NCBI GenBank assembly: GCA_963777515.1
Contig: CAVZQU010000008.1
Location: 248,001-312,000, forward strand
Length of the DNA: 64,000 nt
Source: CAVSWT01 sp963777515
GTDB lineage: Bacteria > Bacteroidota > Ignavibacteria > Ignavibacteriales > Ignavibacteriaceae
Direction: 5' to 3'
Shown here: positions 28,010 through 38,608 of the stretch, in pieces
How positions within the stretch are numbered: position 1 is the stretch's first letter
How the letters are laid out: each line of letters begins with the position of its first letter
The notes under the pieces: model-generated
Databases searched by the model: none
The model's input: the letters and a program-made list of their open reading frames with translations, nothing else
What the model was told of the DNA's origin: nothing
Program-made: the position numbers and the translations under genes

Positions 28010-28558
28010 TTATAAAGCTAGCTTTCCACCTGCCCGCAACTGAATGTTTGTAAAATCACTTATGATATTGAATGTTCCACTAAAGTCTAATGAAAACATT
28101 GGGCTGACAGGAACCTCATATCCGGCTCCTAATGCAAAAGTAAATTCAGTTGAGCTTGCACTATAAGAGCCGCCGCCGAAACTAAATCCCGCAACACTGA
28201 TTGAAGGAGTTTCTACTGATGTTGAAAAGAAATTAAATCCTAGTTGTCCGATTCCATAAAATGGGGTTCCGGGAACGACATAATATTTTATTCCGAACAA
28301 TAATGGAACGCTGCTAAAACTTGCATTTGAGGAACCCGTCCCATAAGAGATATAACCGATTTGACCGACACCGGTTATTTGCGGGGCAAAGTTTAATTCG
28401 AAAGCTGCTGTTCCTCCAAAGCCGGTATTTGCAGCATCACCAAAACTTCCCATTGGAAGAGAAACTACAAGGCCTGCTCCAATGGCCATGTTGCCTTGCG
28501 CATTGGTTAAACCAGTTAAACTTACTGCTATCAATAATATGGCGAGAAAGCGTTTCAT
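28010..28558 (-). CDS. Small outer-membrane beta-barrel protein
   Basis: The 182-residue protein has a signal peptide (FLAILLIAVSLTGLTNAQ) and Gly-rich amphipathic strands typical of an eight-stranded barrel: NMAIGAGLVVSLPMGSFGD, GIKYYVVPGTPFYGIGQLG (in part) and FTFALGAGYEVPVSPMFSL, ending IQLRAGGKLAL. It resembles the outer_membrane beta-barrel group seen also at 17253. The gene lies between a T9SS cargo gene and a hybrid sensor gene, all on the minus strand. The ligand or role is unknown. Confidence 0.75.
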   Translation of the reverse strand: MKRFLAILLIAVSLTGLTNAQGNMAIGAGLVVSLPMGSFGDAANTGFGGTAAFELNFAPQITGVGQIGYISYGTGSSNASFSSVPLLFGIKYYVVPGTPFYGIGQLGFNFFSTSVETPSISVAGFSFGGGSYSASSTEFTFALGAGYEVPVSPMFSLDFSGTFNIISDFTNIQLRAGGKLAL

Positions 28559-28659
28559 TTTTTACTCCTTTTTTGATATTTAATGATGAATTAAAAAATC
28601 TTTTTAACCAAACGGCCAAAATTGTTAACTATATTTCATAATATTTTTTTAAAAATCAG

Positions 28660-28794
28660 TTACAATAACCCGATGAACAAGAAGGTTATAAGAATGCCTA
28701 TAAAAATTGAAATAATAATTATCAGGCCTGTAGCTAGTTTTTCCTGTTTCTTCATTTGCTCAGTAATATTTTTCGTATGGTTTTTCTTTTTCAT
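28660..28794 (-). CDS. Possible small single-pass membrane protein
   Basis: Reading the minus strand from ATG at 28794 gives 44 residues. A polar, basic N-terminal half (MKKKNHTKNITEQMKKQEKL) is followed by one hydrophobic segment (LIIIISIFIGILITFLFIGLL) ending at a TAA. The two-part organisation and a Lys-rich flank before the membrane helix are typical of real small membrane proteins. The 363-bp gap between the barrel gene and the hybrid sensor has no other content. An AT-rich random ORF cannot be excluded. Confidence 0.4.
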   Translation of the reverse strand: MKKKNHTKNITEQMKKQEKLATGLIIIISIFIGILITFLFIGLL

Positions 28795-28921
28795 TCAATT
28801 ATTACTTAAAATTTTAGGTGGAATTATTAGTTAGTAGAAGTTAAGTTTTAGAAATGGATACTGCTATCTAATTTGTTTCAATATTTTGCTATTTTGTTTC
28901 AAAACAACAAAATATTGGGAA

Positions 28922-31900
28922 TTAAGGCTGTTTTTGAAGTTTATAAATAGAAGGAAATTCTGAAGGGACGCAATTAAATTGTTTTGAAAATGCTCTTGTA
29001 AATTGAGCTGGGCTGGAAAATCCAATTTCATAAGCAATTTGGGTAATTGATAATTTATTTTCCAAAAGTAATTTTGCAGCTTTTTGTAATTTAATTGTTC
29101 TTATTAATTCACCGGGGGCTTGCCCGGTAATTTCATTTATTTTTCTATGAAGTTTTGATCGGCTTACAAACATTGATTTTGCTAATTGTTCTGTCCCAAA
29201 ATTTGTTTTATCTATATTCTCTTCAATAGATAAAATTATTTTTTCCATAAATTCTTTATCGGCAGTATTGTATTTATTTCTTTCTAAAAGAGTATCAATT
29301 TCATTCACATATTTTTTTCTTAATCTTTCCCGCTGAGCAATTAAGTTTTTTATTCTTGTAAGTAATTCACGCGAGTTAAAAGGTTTGGTTAGATAGTCAT
29401 CTGCTCCAATATCAAGGCCTTCAACTTTACTTTCAAATGATGCTTTTGCTGTTAATAAGATTACCGGGATATCACTTGTCTGCCATTCGGATTTTATTCT
29501 ACTGCAAAATTCTATTCCATCCATTGAGGGCATCATCACATCGCTAATGATTAAATCCGGAATAATTTCATTTGCTTTTTTTAATCCTTCATTACCATTT
29601 TCTGCTTCATAAATTTGATATTCTTCTTTTAATAATCCAGTCAGATATTTTCTAACATCCTGGGAATCCTCAACGATCAGAATGGATTCTCTATATTTGT
29701 TATCAGAGTTAACTTCGGTTTTAGTTTCATTAATCGATAAATCTTCTGTTAAATTCAAACTGTTACTTCTATTGACTCTTAATTCTGTTATAATTTTTTC
29801 ATCATCTTTTAAATAACTATCTCCATAAGGAATTAGTATTTTAAATTCTGTTCCGACACTTCTTTCACTCTTCACATAAATTTTCCATTTGTGGAGATCA
29901 ACTAATTCCTTAACTAAAGATAAACCAATACCGGAGCCGCCAAACGATCGCTGGGAAGAATCATCCACCTGGAAAAACCTATCAAATATTTTATCAATTT
30001 TATCTATTGGAATGCTTATTCCATTATCAGAAATCGATATTTCGGCAAATGAATTTTCGTTTTCTTTTATTTCATGAGCACATATTTTTACTTCACCATT
30101 TTCAGGTGTAAATTTTATTGCATTAGAAAATAAGTTGATTATTATTTTCTCAAACTTGTCTTTATCAATCCAAAGATTTTCTTCATTCAAATTACTCTCA
30201 AAATTCAACTTAATATTTTTTTGTTTTGCTAAAGAGTCAAAAGAAGAAATCAATCCTTTCAAAGCTATTACAATATTTAGTTCTTGTGCTTTAAGTGAAA
30301 TTGAAGCTTTTTCCAATTGAGAAAGTTCGAGAAGCTGATCAATTAAGGATTTTAGTCTTTCGCTGTTTTGTTCAATTAATTTAATGTTTTCTACTTTGTC
30401 TTTTTCTTTTTTTAACTGTTCGAGCGGGCCCTTGATTAGCATTAATGGAGTTCTAAATTCATGAGAGAGATTTGCGTAAAATCTCGATTTAATTTCATCA
30501 AGCTCAGATTTTTGTTTTACTTCAAATTCCTTTAGCTTTAATTCATTTCTCAACCTGGTCCTGTTTAATTCAAATCGTCTTATTGTGTAAAGCCCAAGCA
30601 AAATTAAAAATATAAACGCAGTATTTGCCCATATTGTTTTCCACCAAGGCGGTTCTATTAAAATGTTCATCGAAGTTTCATTATCAACCCAAACTCCGTC
30701 TGCATTTGTTGATTTAACTTTAAAAACATAATTCCCATGATTTAGATTTGTGTAAGTAACAAATCTTCTATTTCCGCTTTCAACCCAATCTTTATCAAAC
30801 CCTTCCATTTTATAAGCATATTTAATTGATTGAGGCGAATTATAATCTAATGCTGCAAACTCAAAAGAGAATACATTTTGATTATTTGTTAATTGAATTT
30901 CTTTGGTGTTTATTAGACTTTTTTTGAGCAATGAATTTTTACCTACTTTAACAGGTTTATTAAAAATCTGAAAATCTGTTATTACTAAATTTGGTTTGTA
31001 AGTGGAAGTACTAATTAATTTTGGATTGAATATATTTAAACCCTTTGGGCCCCCTAAAAATAAAAATTGTTTATTTAATCTTAACGCAGATTTACTGTTC
31101 ATTTCGGTACCATTTAAGCCATCTTCCTTTGTGTAATTAAAAAATATTTTTGTCTTAACATCAAAAAAAGATATCCCTTCACTGGTTCCGAGCCAAAGAT
31201 TTCCGTCGTCATCTTCAATTACACTTTTTATAACATTGCTTGACAACCCATCCTTTGTTGTATAATAATCATTTGTAACTTCTATATCATAAATTTTTGA
31301 GTGGGGTTTGTTATTTTTTATTTCAAACCGGTTTAAACCATTGCTCGTGGCAAGCCACAATATTGTTTTAGAATTGTCGCCATTTTCATTTTTTATATCT
31401 TCGCATATTGAGTAAATGCGGTTACTGCTTATATTGTTATTATCTTCTGTCTTAAGCCAATGTCGAAATTCGCCCCCGTTTTTATCAACAAATAAATTTA
31501 AACCACCGCCCAAAGTCCCTATCCAAATCCTGCCTAATCTGTCTTCTTTGATTGTCCAGGCGCTGTTATCGCTTAAACTTTTTTTATTGTCCGGTTCATT
31601 TTGCCATAGTTTAAATTTGCCGGTTTTGGGGTTAAGCCTTACAATACCAGCATCCGAATAACCAACCCATATATTTTTTTTGCTGTCTTGAAATACAGCC
31701 TGGTTAAAATTAATTGACTGGCCTGGAAATTTAGTTTTATCCAAATCCCAGTTAGTAATTTTATTTTTAGCATAGTTGAAATGTTTTAATCCTTGTCCGA
31801 AAGTACCAATCCATATTTCATTATTGTTTATTGGTTCAAGTGAATAAATTGAATAGCCATCAAACTTGTTGATTTTTTTTAATTGCGGATTATGCCTTTT

Positions 31901-33101
31901 GCTATCCAACAAATACAACCCATGGTTAGTGCCAATCCAAATTCTATTACTATCATACTTTGAAATAACAGTTATTTCTTTGTGCTGTAATAGATTAGTA
32001 TATGAGTTATAAATAGTAGAGTTAAAACGGGATGACTTTGGTGTAGAGTAACTTATTCCTTTTTCCGTTCCGCACCAAATGATACCGTTGTTATCTATAA
32101 GGGTTTGATTTATTTGATTATCAATCAAACTTTGAGAATTATTTTCACTATGAATAAACCTGATGGACTTGCCGGTGGAAAGATTAATTCGCGATAATCC
32201 GCCATAAGAATCTACCCATAAAATTCTATCTCCATTAATAATTTCATCATGTACGTACTCACAGCTCCTACCATAGAGCACTTTATCAGAATTATCAATT
32301 TCTATTCTCTGGAATATAGAAGTTTGCGTATTATATTTTGTTACATTATTGAAAGTTCCAATCCAAATAATATTGGAATCAATTGTTGATTTTGAAAGCC
32401 CCCAAATTATATTGCTGCTTAAACTATTTGGATTATCCGAATCATGATAAAAAGTTTTAAATCCATTCTTCGGTTTATCAGGGTTAAATATATTTAAACC
32501 ATTATAAGTTCCAATTAGAATGCTGCCATTGTTATCTTCAATAATTGATGTAACATAATTATGGCTTAAACTATTGGCTTTTAGTCGTATCAACTTTCCA
32601 TTGCTCAATAGAATTATTTTTTGTATTTAATTTAAATAAGCCGTCGAGATGAGTTCCAACCCAAATGTTGTCTTTACTGTCTTTATAAATTGCTTTAATA
32701 CTGCGGTAAATTGTACTACTTGAATTTAAATTCCATTTAGTAAATTTTTCTGTTGTTGGATCATATTTATTAAGTATTCCTGCTTTAGTTCCAATCCAAA
32801 TGTTTCCTTGTTTATCCTCAAATAAACTCCTGATTGTATTGTCAGAAATACTATTTGAATCATTGGGATCATTACGGAATACTTTAAAATTATAACCATT
32901 ATATCGGTTTAAGCCGTCGTTGGTGCCAAACCATAAAAAGCCATTTTGATCTTTAATTACAGCATACACCTGGTTGTTTGCCAGGCCATCTTCGACTGTT
33001 AATTGTTGGAATTTTAAATCTTGAGGATAATTGAATCCTGCTGAAAGAATTAATATAAAAAGACAATTAAGTTTAAATAATTTATTTTTAGATAATTTCA
33101 T
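28922..33101 (-). CDS. Hybrid two-component sensor/AraC regulator (HTCS), split by one base
   Basis: Two frames (33101-32571 and 32608-28922) make one regulator of about 1390 residues. In order: signal peptide; periplasmic Reg_prop beta-propeller repeats (many FLWFGTNDGLN / IWIGT units, about 33.0-31.0 kb); Y_Y_Y domain (near 30.8 kb); membrane helix (near 30.6 kb); HisKA with phospho-His in LSHEFRTPLM (near 30.46 kb); HATPase with SDNGISIP and GGSGIGLSL; receiver with LIISDVMMPSMDG and TAKASFES; and a C-terminal AraC HTH (SITQIAYEIGFSSPAQFTRA). The frames join at a four-A run (32579-32582); three As would restore VDTTKANSLSHNYV. Family members sense oligosaccharides and switch on degradation genes. 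The GH9 and T9SS genes nearby are plausible targets. Confidence 0.92.
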
Positions 33102-33276
33102 AAAGAAATTTTATTGTAATTTTTTGCTGGAGGGATAATTACAATCGAATAAAAAAGAAGATATGTTTTTATTATCTTCCTGTCAAGAATTTAATACTTT
33201 AAATCAACGGACCTTTTCATTCACTAATATTTATTAATTGAAAAGGCAAATTACTGTTATAAATTTTTCACAATAA

Positions 33277-35634
33277 TTATTTTAATAAAATCATCTTCTT
33301 TGTGCTTATAATTTGATCAACTTTCAACTGATAAAAATAAACTCCACTTGAAAGTCTGCCCGCATCAAAAGCAACTTCATAATTTCCAGGTCGTTGTTGT
33401 TTGTTAATAAGCGTGGCAACTTCTCTTCCAAGGATGTCGTAAACCTTCAGTTGTACAGACGGGATATACCCCGTCTCTAAGGTGGGAATGGAATATTTAA
33501 TTTTTGTGGTTGGATTAAATGGATTGGGATAATTTTGAAAAAGGTTATAGCCAGTAGGCATTGATGATGTAATATCTAAACGTTCAGCAGAAGTTACTAT
33601 CTCTCCGCCTGAAGAAGTTTTAATAATCTTTCCATAGGGGCCAACTAAATAGCCTGTACTTTCATCCGTAAAAAACATCGCATTGAAACTAGTACTTCCG
33701 GGAAATTCATCTGTTAGATCAAACCAGCTTTCACCACCGTCGGTGGTCTTAAACAAAATATGAACAGGAATGCCAAAAGTATCGGAAGTACAAATTGCAT
33801 AACCAATGCTTTCGCTTAGAAATTGAATTTGCTGCGGGACACTATGATTATCTATCACGGCATCAGTCCATGTATCCCCCTTATTTGTAGTTTTAAAAAT
33901 TTGTCCTTTTTTCCCAAAGAATCCAGTGGTTGAATTAATAAAAGCAACTTTGCTGTTTAAATTTTGGTTGTTGTAACCAACAGCAAGTGTATCCCAGTTA
34001 TCTCCTCCATCGGTAGTCCTGTACAGAGTAGAATTGCCTGAGATAAAGCCAAGATTTTCATCAGCAAAATATACATATTGCTTATCATGTTTGTCGCTAT
34101 TGATATTGATAGGGGTCCACATAGTTCCTCCATCAGTAGTTTTAATCGCTCCATCCCCGGTTGCCGGGTCGCTATAAACAGCAAAGCCGAGATTATCGTT
34201 AATAAAATGGACATCGAGAAAAATTGGATTCGAAGAAGAGACCCCGGTGCTTAGTTCATTCCAGGATGTTCCGCCGTCAATTGTTTTTATTAATTTGGAA
34301 CCGGCAATAAAACCGGTCATATCATCAATAAAAAAAATGGAATTAAAAAAAGAATTAGAAAGAGAAAAAGAAGAATCAACATAAACTACATTCCAATTCT
34401 CACCAGCATTACTAGTTTTATAAACTTTCAGCGTGGAGAAACCACTTAATCCGGCAGCATAACCAATTGATGGTGATGTAAAGTATACTCCGTAAAAACT
34501 AGTTGAAATATCTCCGCTTATTTGTTCCCAGTTTTCACCTCCATTAACTGTCAACAATATAGTTCCTCGATTACCAAAAGCAAAAGCGGAATCGGCAGAA
34601 ACGTGAGTAATGGAGCGAATATATTGCTGATTTTCGTTATTGCCTTGTTTCCATGTGTCTCCTCCGTCTTTGGTGTAATAAATAATGCCGTCAAAACCAC
34701 CAATAATGATGTTAGCATCGCTGCCGGCCGATAGTGCCCTCATAAAAGCAGTTTGAACAGCAAAAACAGAATCCCAGCTTTCCCCATCATCAGTGCTTCT
34801 TGCAACTATATCTGAATTAGTTGCCGGATCATATCCCAATATAAAGATCGGATCGTTTTGTATAGTCTTGTTAAGAGGAGTAGATATCTTTTTATCAATG
34901 CTAACCACAGTTTTCCACTTTCTTGAAAAAAGTGATGCTCTACGGGTGGCATTTGTGGAGTGATTAGTGCTCAAAGGATGCCATTTGTCAGAGCTTTCAG
35001 GATCATTAGGATCCGTTACAGGGTCTTTCAAATATATATTGGTTCTGTTGCTATCATTTCCATCATTTTCACCAACGGCAATGCCTCTGCCGGTTGCTGT
35101 GAATATAGCATCATTTAATAATTCGTCTTCAGATATAGGAACAGTGGTAAAATCCTTACCCCCGTCAATAGACGTATATATATTCCCTATGGAAATTAGT
35201 ACTACGCTTTTTCCGTCCGTTGCCACCGATGAAATAGGTTTATCAAATGTTGCCAATTCATCTAAACTTTTAATTAGTTTAAAACCACCTGAAGAAGGGG
35301 ACAATCCAAAGATATGAGATTTGTCCGTATACTTATCATGAGTAAGAACAAAAATTACATCATTAGCAGTATCTAAAGCCGCATCAGTTACTTCTTCATG
35401 TAAATATTTTTCTAACTCCTTTTTCACCTTCTTGTTTGCGTATATTAAAGACCCCCCTGCTCCGCCGATTAATATGCCATCAGGTACTTTAAGTGAGGTT
35501 GTGTAATCATCTCCGGACGGCATTGGGTTTTGCCAGTCCCAAATTGTTGGATATTCAACTTGTGGAAACAAATTCGCTCCGCAGCACAAAATAATAAAAA
35601 GAACCTTAAAAAATTTATTATATGACAAATGCAT
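33277..35634 (-). CDS. T9SS-exported beta-propeller (Ycf48/BNR-like) protein
   Basis: The 785-residue protein has a signal peptide (FFKVLFIILCCGANLFPQ). At least ten repeats of the type TTDGGxxWxxL follow (for example YYTKDGGDTWKQG, LLTVNGGENWEQ, KTIDGGTSWNEL, KTTDGGESWFDL), each with a GYA-type strand. They form one or two BNR/Ycf48-like beta-propellers. The C-terminal 90 residues are a T9SS type A sorting domain (FQNYPNPFNPTTKIKYSIP, then VYDILGREVATLINKQ, ending TKKMILLK). Such proteins are exported, and their propellers usually bind glycans or proteins; the ligand here is unknown. It lies 175 bp upstream of the hybrid sensor on the same strand. Confidence 0.88.
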   Translation of the reverse strand: MHLSYNKFFKVLFIILCCGANLFPQVEYPTIWDWQNPMPSGDDYTTSLKVPDGILIGGAGGSLIYANKKVKKELEKYLHEEVTDAALDTANDVIFVLTHDKYTDKSHIFGLSPSSGGFKLIKSLDELATFDKPISSVATDGKSVVLISIGNIYTSIDGGKDFTTVPISEDELLNDAIFTATGRGIAVGENDGNDSNRTNIYLKDPVTDPNDPESSDKWHPLSTNHSTNATRRASLFSRKWKTVVSIDKKISTPLNKTIQNDPIFILGYDPATNSDIVARSTDDGESWDSVFAVQTAFMRALSAGSDANIIIGGFDGIIYYTKDGGDTWKQGNNENQQYIRSITHVSADSAFAFGNRGTILLTVNGGENWEQISGDISTSFYGVYFTSPSIGYAAGLSGFSTLKVYKTSNAGENWNVVYVDSSFSLSNSFFNSIFFIDDMTGFIAGSKLIKTIDGGTSWNELSTGVSSSNPIFLDVHFINDNLGFAVYSDPATGDGAIKTTDGGTMWTPININSDKHDKQYVYFADENLGFISGNSTLYRTTDGGDNWDTLAVGYNNQNLNSKVAFINSTTGFFGKKGQIFKTTNKGDTWTDAVIDNHSVPQQIQFLSESIGYAICTSDTFGIPVHILFKTTDGGESWFDLTDEFPGSTSFNAMFFTDESTGYLVGPYGKIIKTSSGGEIVTSAERLDITSSMPTGYNLFQNYPNPFNPTTKIKYSIPTLETGYIPSVQLKVYDILGREVATLINKQQRPGNYEVAFDAGRLSSGVYFYQLKVDQIISTKKMILLK
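33457..33476. repeat. 20-bp palindrome inside the second T9SS sorting domain
   Basis: AGACGGGATATACCCCGTCT has perfect 7-bp arms (AGACGGG/CCCGTCT) around a 6-nt centre. It encodes ETGYIPS in frame between KYSIP and VQLKVYDILG. Flanking bases (TTGTAC before, CTA after) and length are identical to the site at 25304, but the palindrome sequence is different. Confidence 0.75.
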
Positions 35635-36057
35635 TTCTTGCCCTCACTTTTTTATTCTTTGGAAAGTGGATTTATTTTTCAGTTCATTGAATATTTTTTA
35701 AGTCAGCTGAAATAATTGCAGGATAGTTATTTTTAAAATATTTTAGTACAGGGCAATAGATAATACCCTAAGCTCACATTCATTTTCGATGTTTAATATG
35801 TTGGGGTTAAGTGTAAACTTTTTTGAAATTAAGGACTTTTGAAAGGAAATGCAATAAAAGAAAAAATTTATTAAAGTATTAATTTAGTATTAAACTAGTT
35901 TGAATATGATTTACCTACCTTTATCAGAAAAACTTTCTGCCCGGAGTCTTTAAAAATTAAACATCGCTCTCCATTATTCCGTTATCAATTTATCAAGGTT
36001 AGTTTTCGAGATGGTGATTTAATTTAATCTATTTTGAAACTCTTCCTCGTTGTCTAT
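35635..36057. other. Intergenic region, no feature seen
   Basis: This 423-bp AT-rich gap lies between the propeller gene and the DUF4256 gene. I see no convincing ORF, strong hairpin or repeat. It should contain the propeller gene promoter on the minus strand. Confidence 0.35.
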
Positions 36058-36621
36058 TCAAACTTTTAGTAAGCCGCGAAAACCTCTGGCAGCATAATAG
36101 GATTCAGCTCCGTTATGATATAGAAATACAGTATCATAGCGGCGATCACAAAAAACGGCACCACCAAGTTTTCTAATCTTGACAGGCGTTTCCACCCAGC
36201 TTGATGATTTCAAATCAAAGGGCCCAAATTTCTGCAATTCTCTATATTGCTCTTCGGTCAAAAGCTCAATGCCCATAGAAGCAGCCATATCTATAACGTT
36301 GTTTTCTGGCTTAAATTCCTTCCTTGATTCCAGTGCTTTTCGATCGTAACAAAGACTTCTGCGACCCTTGGGACTTTCTGCCGAGCAATCATAAAAAATA
36401 TATTCGCCAGATTTTTTATCCTGATTAATAACATCTGGTTCACCACCGGTTCTTTCCATTTCGTTAAGCGACCATAGTTTTTCAGTATTGGCTTCTAGTC
36501 TCGTCTGTACTTTAGCCCACTCAATTCCTTTATGACGGGTCATGTTTTTTTCAAAACGGTTCTTTAGTTCTTTGAGCAATTTTTCTCTTTGCTCAGGCGA
36601 CAATTTCTTCTTAATACTCAT
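36058..36621 (-). CDS. DUF4256 family protein
   Basis: The 187-residue soluble protein matches the DUF4256 pattern as I know it: an N-terminal helix EKLLKELKNRFEKNMTRHKG, then the conserved MERTGGEPDV, the Cys-containing strand IFYDCSAESPKGRRSLCYDR, the GIELLTEEQYRELQKFG helix and a C-terminal AVFCDRRYDTVFLYHNGAES stretch. No enzymatic role is established for the family. It lies 76 nt downstream of a YdeI-like gene on the same strand. These two often appear in accessory gene sets, so recent gain is possible but not shown. Confidence 0.8.
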   Translation of the reverse strand: MSIKKKLSPEQREKLLKELKNRFEKNMTRHKGIEWAKVQTRLEANTEKLWSLNEMERTGGEPDVINQDKKSGEYIFYDCSAESPKGRRSLCYDRKALESRKEFKPENNVIDMAASMGIELLTEEQYRELQKFGPFDLKSSSWVETPVKIRKLGGAVFCDRRYDTVFLYHNGAESYYAARGFRGLLKV

Positions 36622-36697
36622 TCTATTCTAATTTATAGATTAATTAAAATTATTTTTCAACGCGTATGCTCTAAATATCATCATATCACGATAAGGA

Positions 36698-37276
36698 TTA
36701 ATCATTTAATCCGTTTCCATTAAGAATTTTCTTCATGTATTTTTCAACTCTTGACACGCGGGTTTTTGATTGCTTAGGCTGCGAAAAATAAAAAAGGTAT
36801 GCTCTTTGCCTTCCTGGAGTTAGGGATTCAAAAGCGATTTTTAATTTCGGGTTTTCATTTAATTTATTTTGGAACTCGTCCGGAACTTTATATTCAGATG
36901 TCTTTTTAAGCCTCACTTTCAAACCGGCCTTTTCTACTTCAACGGCTTCATAAACATAGGCTTTGATAGTAGTTTCTATATTAACTATCTCTTGAATATT
37001 CGTAAACCTAATTTGGCGAGCTGCTTGTACATTCTTTGTTTGTTGGATTAGAATGCCATCAGTATCTTGTAATAATGCCCCTTTGAAAAACAGAAGCGCA
37101 CAGTATTCTTTAAATCCATGTATTAAGACTATATTACTATTCTGAAATGTGTAGCAGGGACAACCCCACTTCAATTCTTCTTTGAGACCGCAATCAAGAA
37201 CAATCAATCTTAATTTCTCGAATTCTTGCTTCCACTTTTTTGCTTTATTAAAAAAGAAATCAACTTTAGGATTCAT
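36698..37276 (-). CDS. YdeI/OmpD-associated family protein (DUF1801 plus YdeI C-terminus)
   Basis: The 192-residue protein starts with a DUF1801-like half (LKEELKWGCPCYTFQNSNIV, then FKEYCALLFFKGALLQD) and ends with a YdeI-type half: VPDEFQNKLNENPKLKIAF and the signature LTPGRQRAYLFYFSQPKQSK with a downstream RVEKYMKKI helix. In some bacteria relatives are linked to resistance to polymyxin or bacteriocin-like stress, but the biochemical role is unknown. It is soluble and has no signal peptide. The upstream region carries a repeat element, which suggests a rearranged junction. Confidence 0.82.
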   Translation of the reverse strand: MNPKVDFFFNKAKKWKQEFEKLRLIVLDCGLKEELKWGCPCYTFQNSNIVLIHGFKEYCALLFFKGALLQDTDGILIQQTKNVQAARQIRFTNIQEIVNIETTIKAYVYEAVEVEKAGLKVRLKKTSEYKVPDEFQNKLNENPKLKIAFESLTPGRQRAYLFYFSQPKQSKTRVSRVEKYMKKILNGNGLND

Positions 37277-37369
37277 GATGTTTATTTACTGATTTATTTT
37301 TATTTCAATTTTATACGCAAATAACAAATGAGATTAGAAAAATTGGACATTAAAATATTTTGATTAGGC

Positions 37370-37510
37370 ACTGAAGTTACGCAAAGATGAGAAATATTAG
37401 AATTTGTCATTCCGAACTTGTTTCGGAATCTTTGATTTTTTACGAATTTGAGATACTGAAACAAGCCTGCCGGTCAGGCTGGTTCAGGCTGACATTTGTA
37501 TAACTTCAGT
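37370..37510. repeat. Intergenic inverted-repeat element, copy 2
   Basis: Perfect 10-bp ends ACTGAAGTTA (37370-37379) and TAACTTCAGT (37501-37510) enclose two internal hairpins: ATTCCGAA...TTCGGAAT (near 37409-37429) and AGCCTG...CAGGCT (near 37468-37484). The ends and the GTCATTCCGAAC core match copy 1 at 913-995. It occupies most of the 372-bp gap between cysK and the YdeI-like gene and has no ORF, so it is a non-autonomous MITE- or REP-like element. Confidence 0.6.
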
Positions 37511-37648
37511 TAGTAATAAATTTAATATCCGATTGCTAATACTATCGCTGCATATCCAATTACCTCAAATGAATTAGACATAAAAGCTATATCGTTTTAA
37601 GTTGCACAAGAAGGTAGTTTCATAAACTTATCTTAAGCCGTCTAATTA

Positions 37649-38560
37649 TTAAAACAAACCTTCAATCGATAGATATCTTTCGCCAGTATCATAATTAAAT
37701 GCAATCACTTTACTTCCTTTGGGAGCTTCCTTTAATTTTTTTGCAACAGCTGCGAGAGTTGCCCCGGAGGATATACCGCAAAATAAGCCTTCTTCTTTCG
37801 CTGCTCTTTGTGCATATTCAAACGCTTCATCTTTTGAAACTTGAATAGTCCCATCAAGTAAGGAAACATCAAGCACTTTGGGAATAAATCCTGCACCAAG
37901 ACCTTGTAGAGGATGCGGCCCTGGTTTTCCACCTGAAATCACAGCGGAAAGTTCCGGTTCAACTGCAAAGACTTTTGTATTGGGAAACTTTTCTTTTAAT
38001 ACTTTACCTACTCCGGTTATATGCCCGCCCGTTCCAACTCCGGTGATTAAATAGTCAAAACCATCCGGGAAATCTTTTATGATTTCCTGTGCCGTAAATT
38101 TAACATGCACTTCAACATTTGCCGGATTTTCAAACTGTTGTGGCATCCATGCATTTTTGTTATTGGAGACTATTTCCTGTGCCTTTTCAATTGCTCCATT
38201 AACTCCAAGTTCTCGCGGAGTTAATTCCAATTGAGCTCCGTATGCTGTCATAATCTTTCTTCTTTCAATTGACATAGAGTCAGGCATTACCAAAATTGCC
38301 TTATATCCTTTAACAGCGGCAACTATTGCAAGCCCAATACCGGTATTTCCTGAGGTAGGTTCAACAATTATATCTCCTTTTTTTATAATCCCTTTTTTTT
38401 CGGCATCTTCAATCATTGAAAGAGCTATTCTATCTTTAATGCTCGCGCCTGGATTAGCTCTTTCTAATTTTACCCACACTTCATGATCTTTCCCAAACAA
38501 GTGATTGATTCTTAAATGCGGGGTGTTGCCAATCCCTTCAAGAATATTATTTAGCTTCAT
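37649..38560 (-). CDS. cysK: Cysteine synthase (O-acetylserine sulfhydrylase)
   Basis: The 303-residue fold-type II PLP enzyme shows the Schiff-base Lys in PGASIKDRIA (Lys42), the substrate loop PTSGNTGIGLA, the phosphate cup GVGTGGHITGVGKVL, and the C-terminal CGISSGATLAA. It makes cysteine from O-acetylserine and sulfide. The matching serine acetyltransferase gene lies 48 nt upstream on the same strand, so both steps of cysteine synthesis are in one unit. The length and motifs are typical of CysK; a cystathionine beta-synthase is less likely because there is no C-terminal regulatory extension. Confidence 0.95.
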   Translation of the reverse strand: MKLNNILEGIGNTPHLRINHLFGKDHEVWVKLERANPGASIKDRIALSMIEDAEKKGIIKKGDIIVEPTSGNTGIGLAIVAAVKGYKAILVMPDSMSIERRKIMTAYGAQLELTPRELGVNGAIEKAQEIVSNNKNAWMPQQFENPANVEVHVKFTAQEIIKDFPDGFDYLITGVGTGGHITGVGKVLKEKFPNTKVFAVEPELSAVISGGKPGPHPLQGLGAGFIPKVLDVSLLDGTIQVSKDEAFEYAQRAAKEEGLFCGISSGATLAAVAKKLKEAPKGSKVIAFNYDTGERYLSIEGLF

Positions 38561-38608
38561 GGTGACTCCTTACTTTTAATTATTTTTTGTTTAACTATTC
38601 CAATATTT

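Noticed and set aside
28622..28834. 70-codon plus-strand hydrophobic ORF
   Set aside because: It is opposite the more protein-like 44-residue minus-strand frame and is rich in Ile/Phe only because of AT bias.
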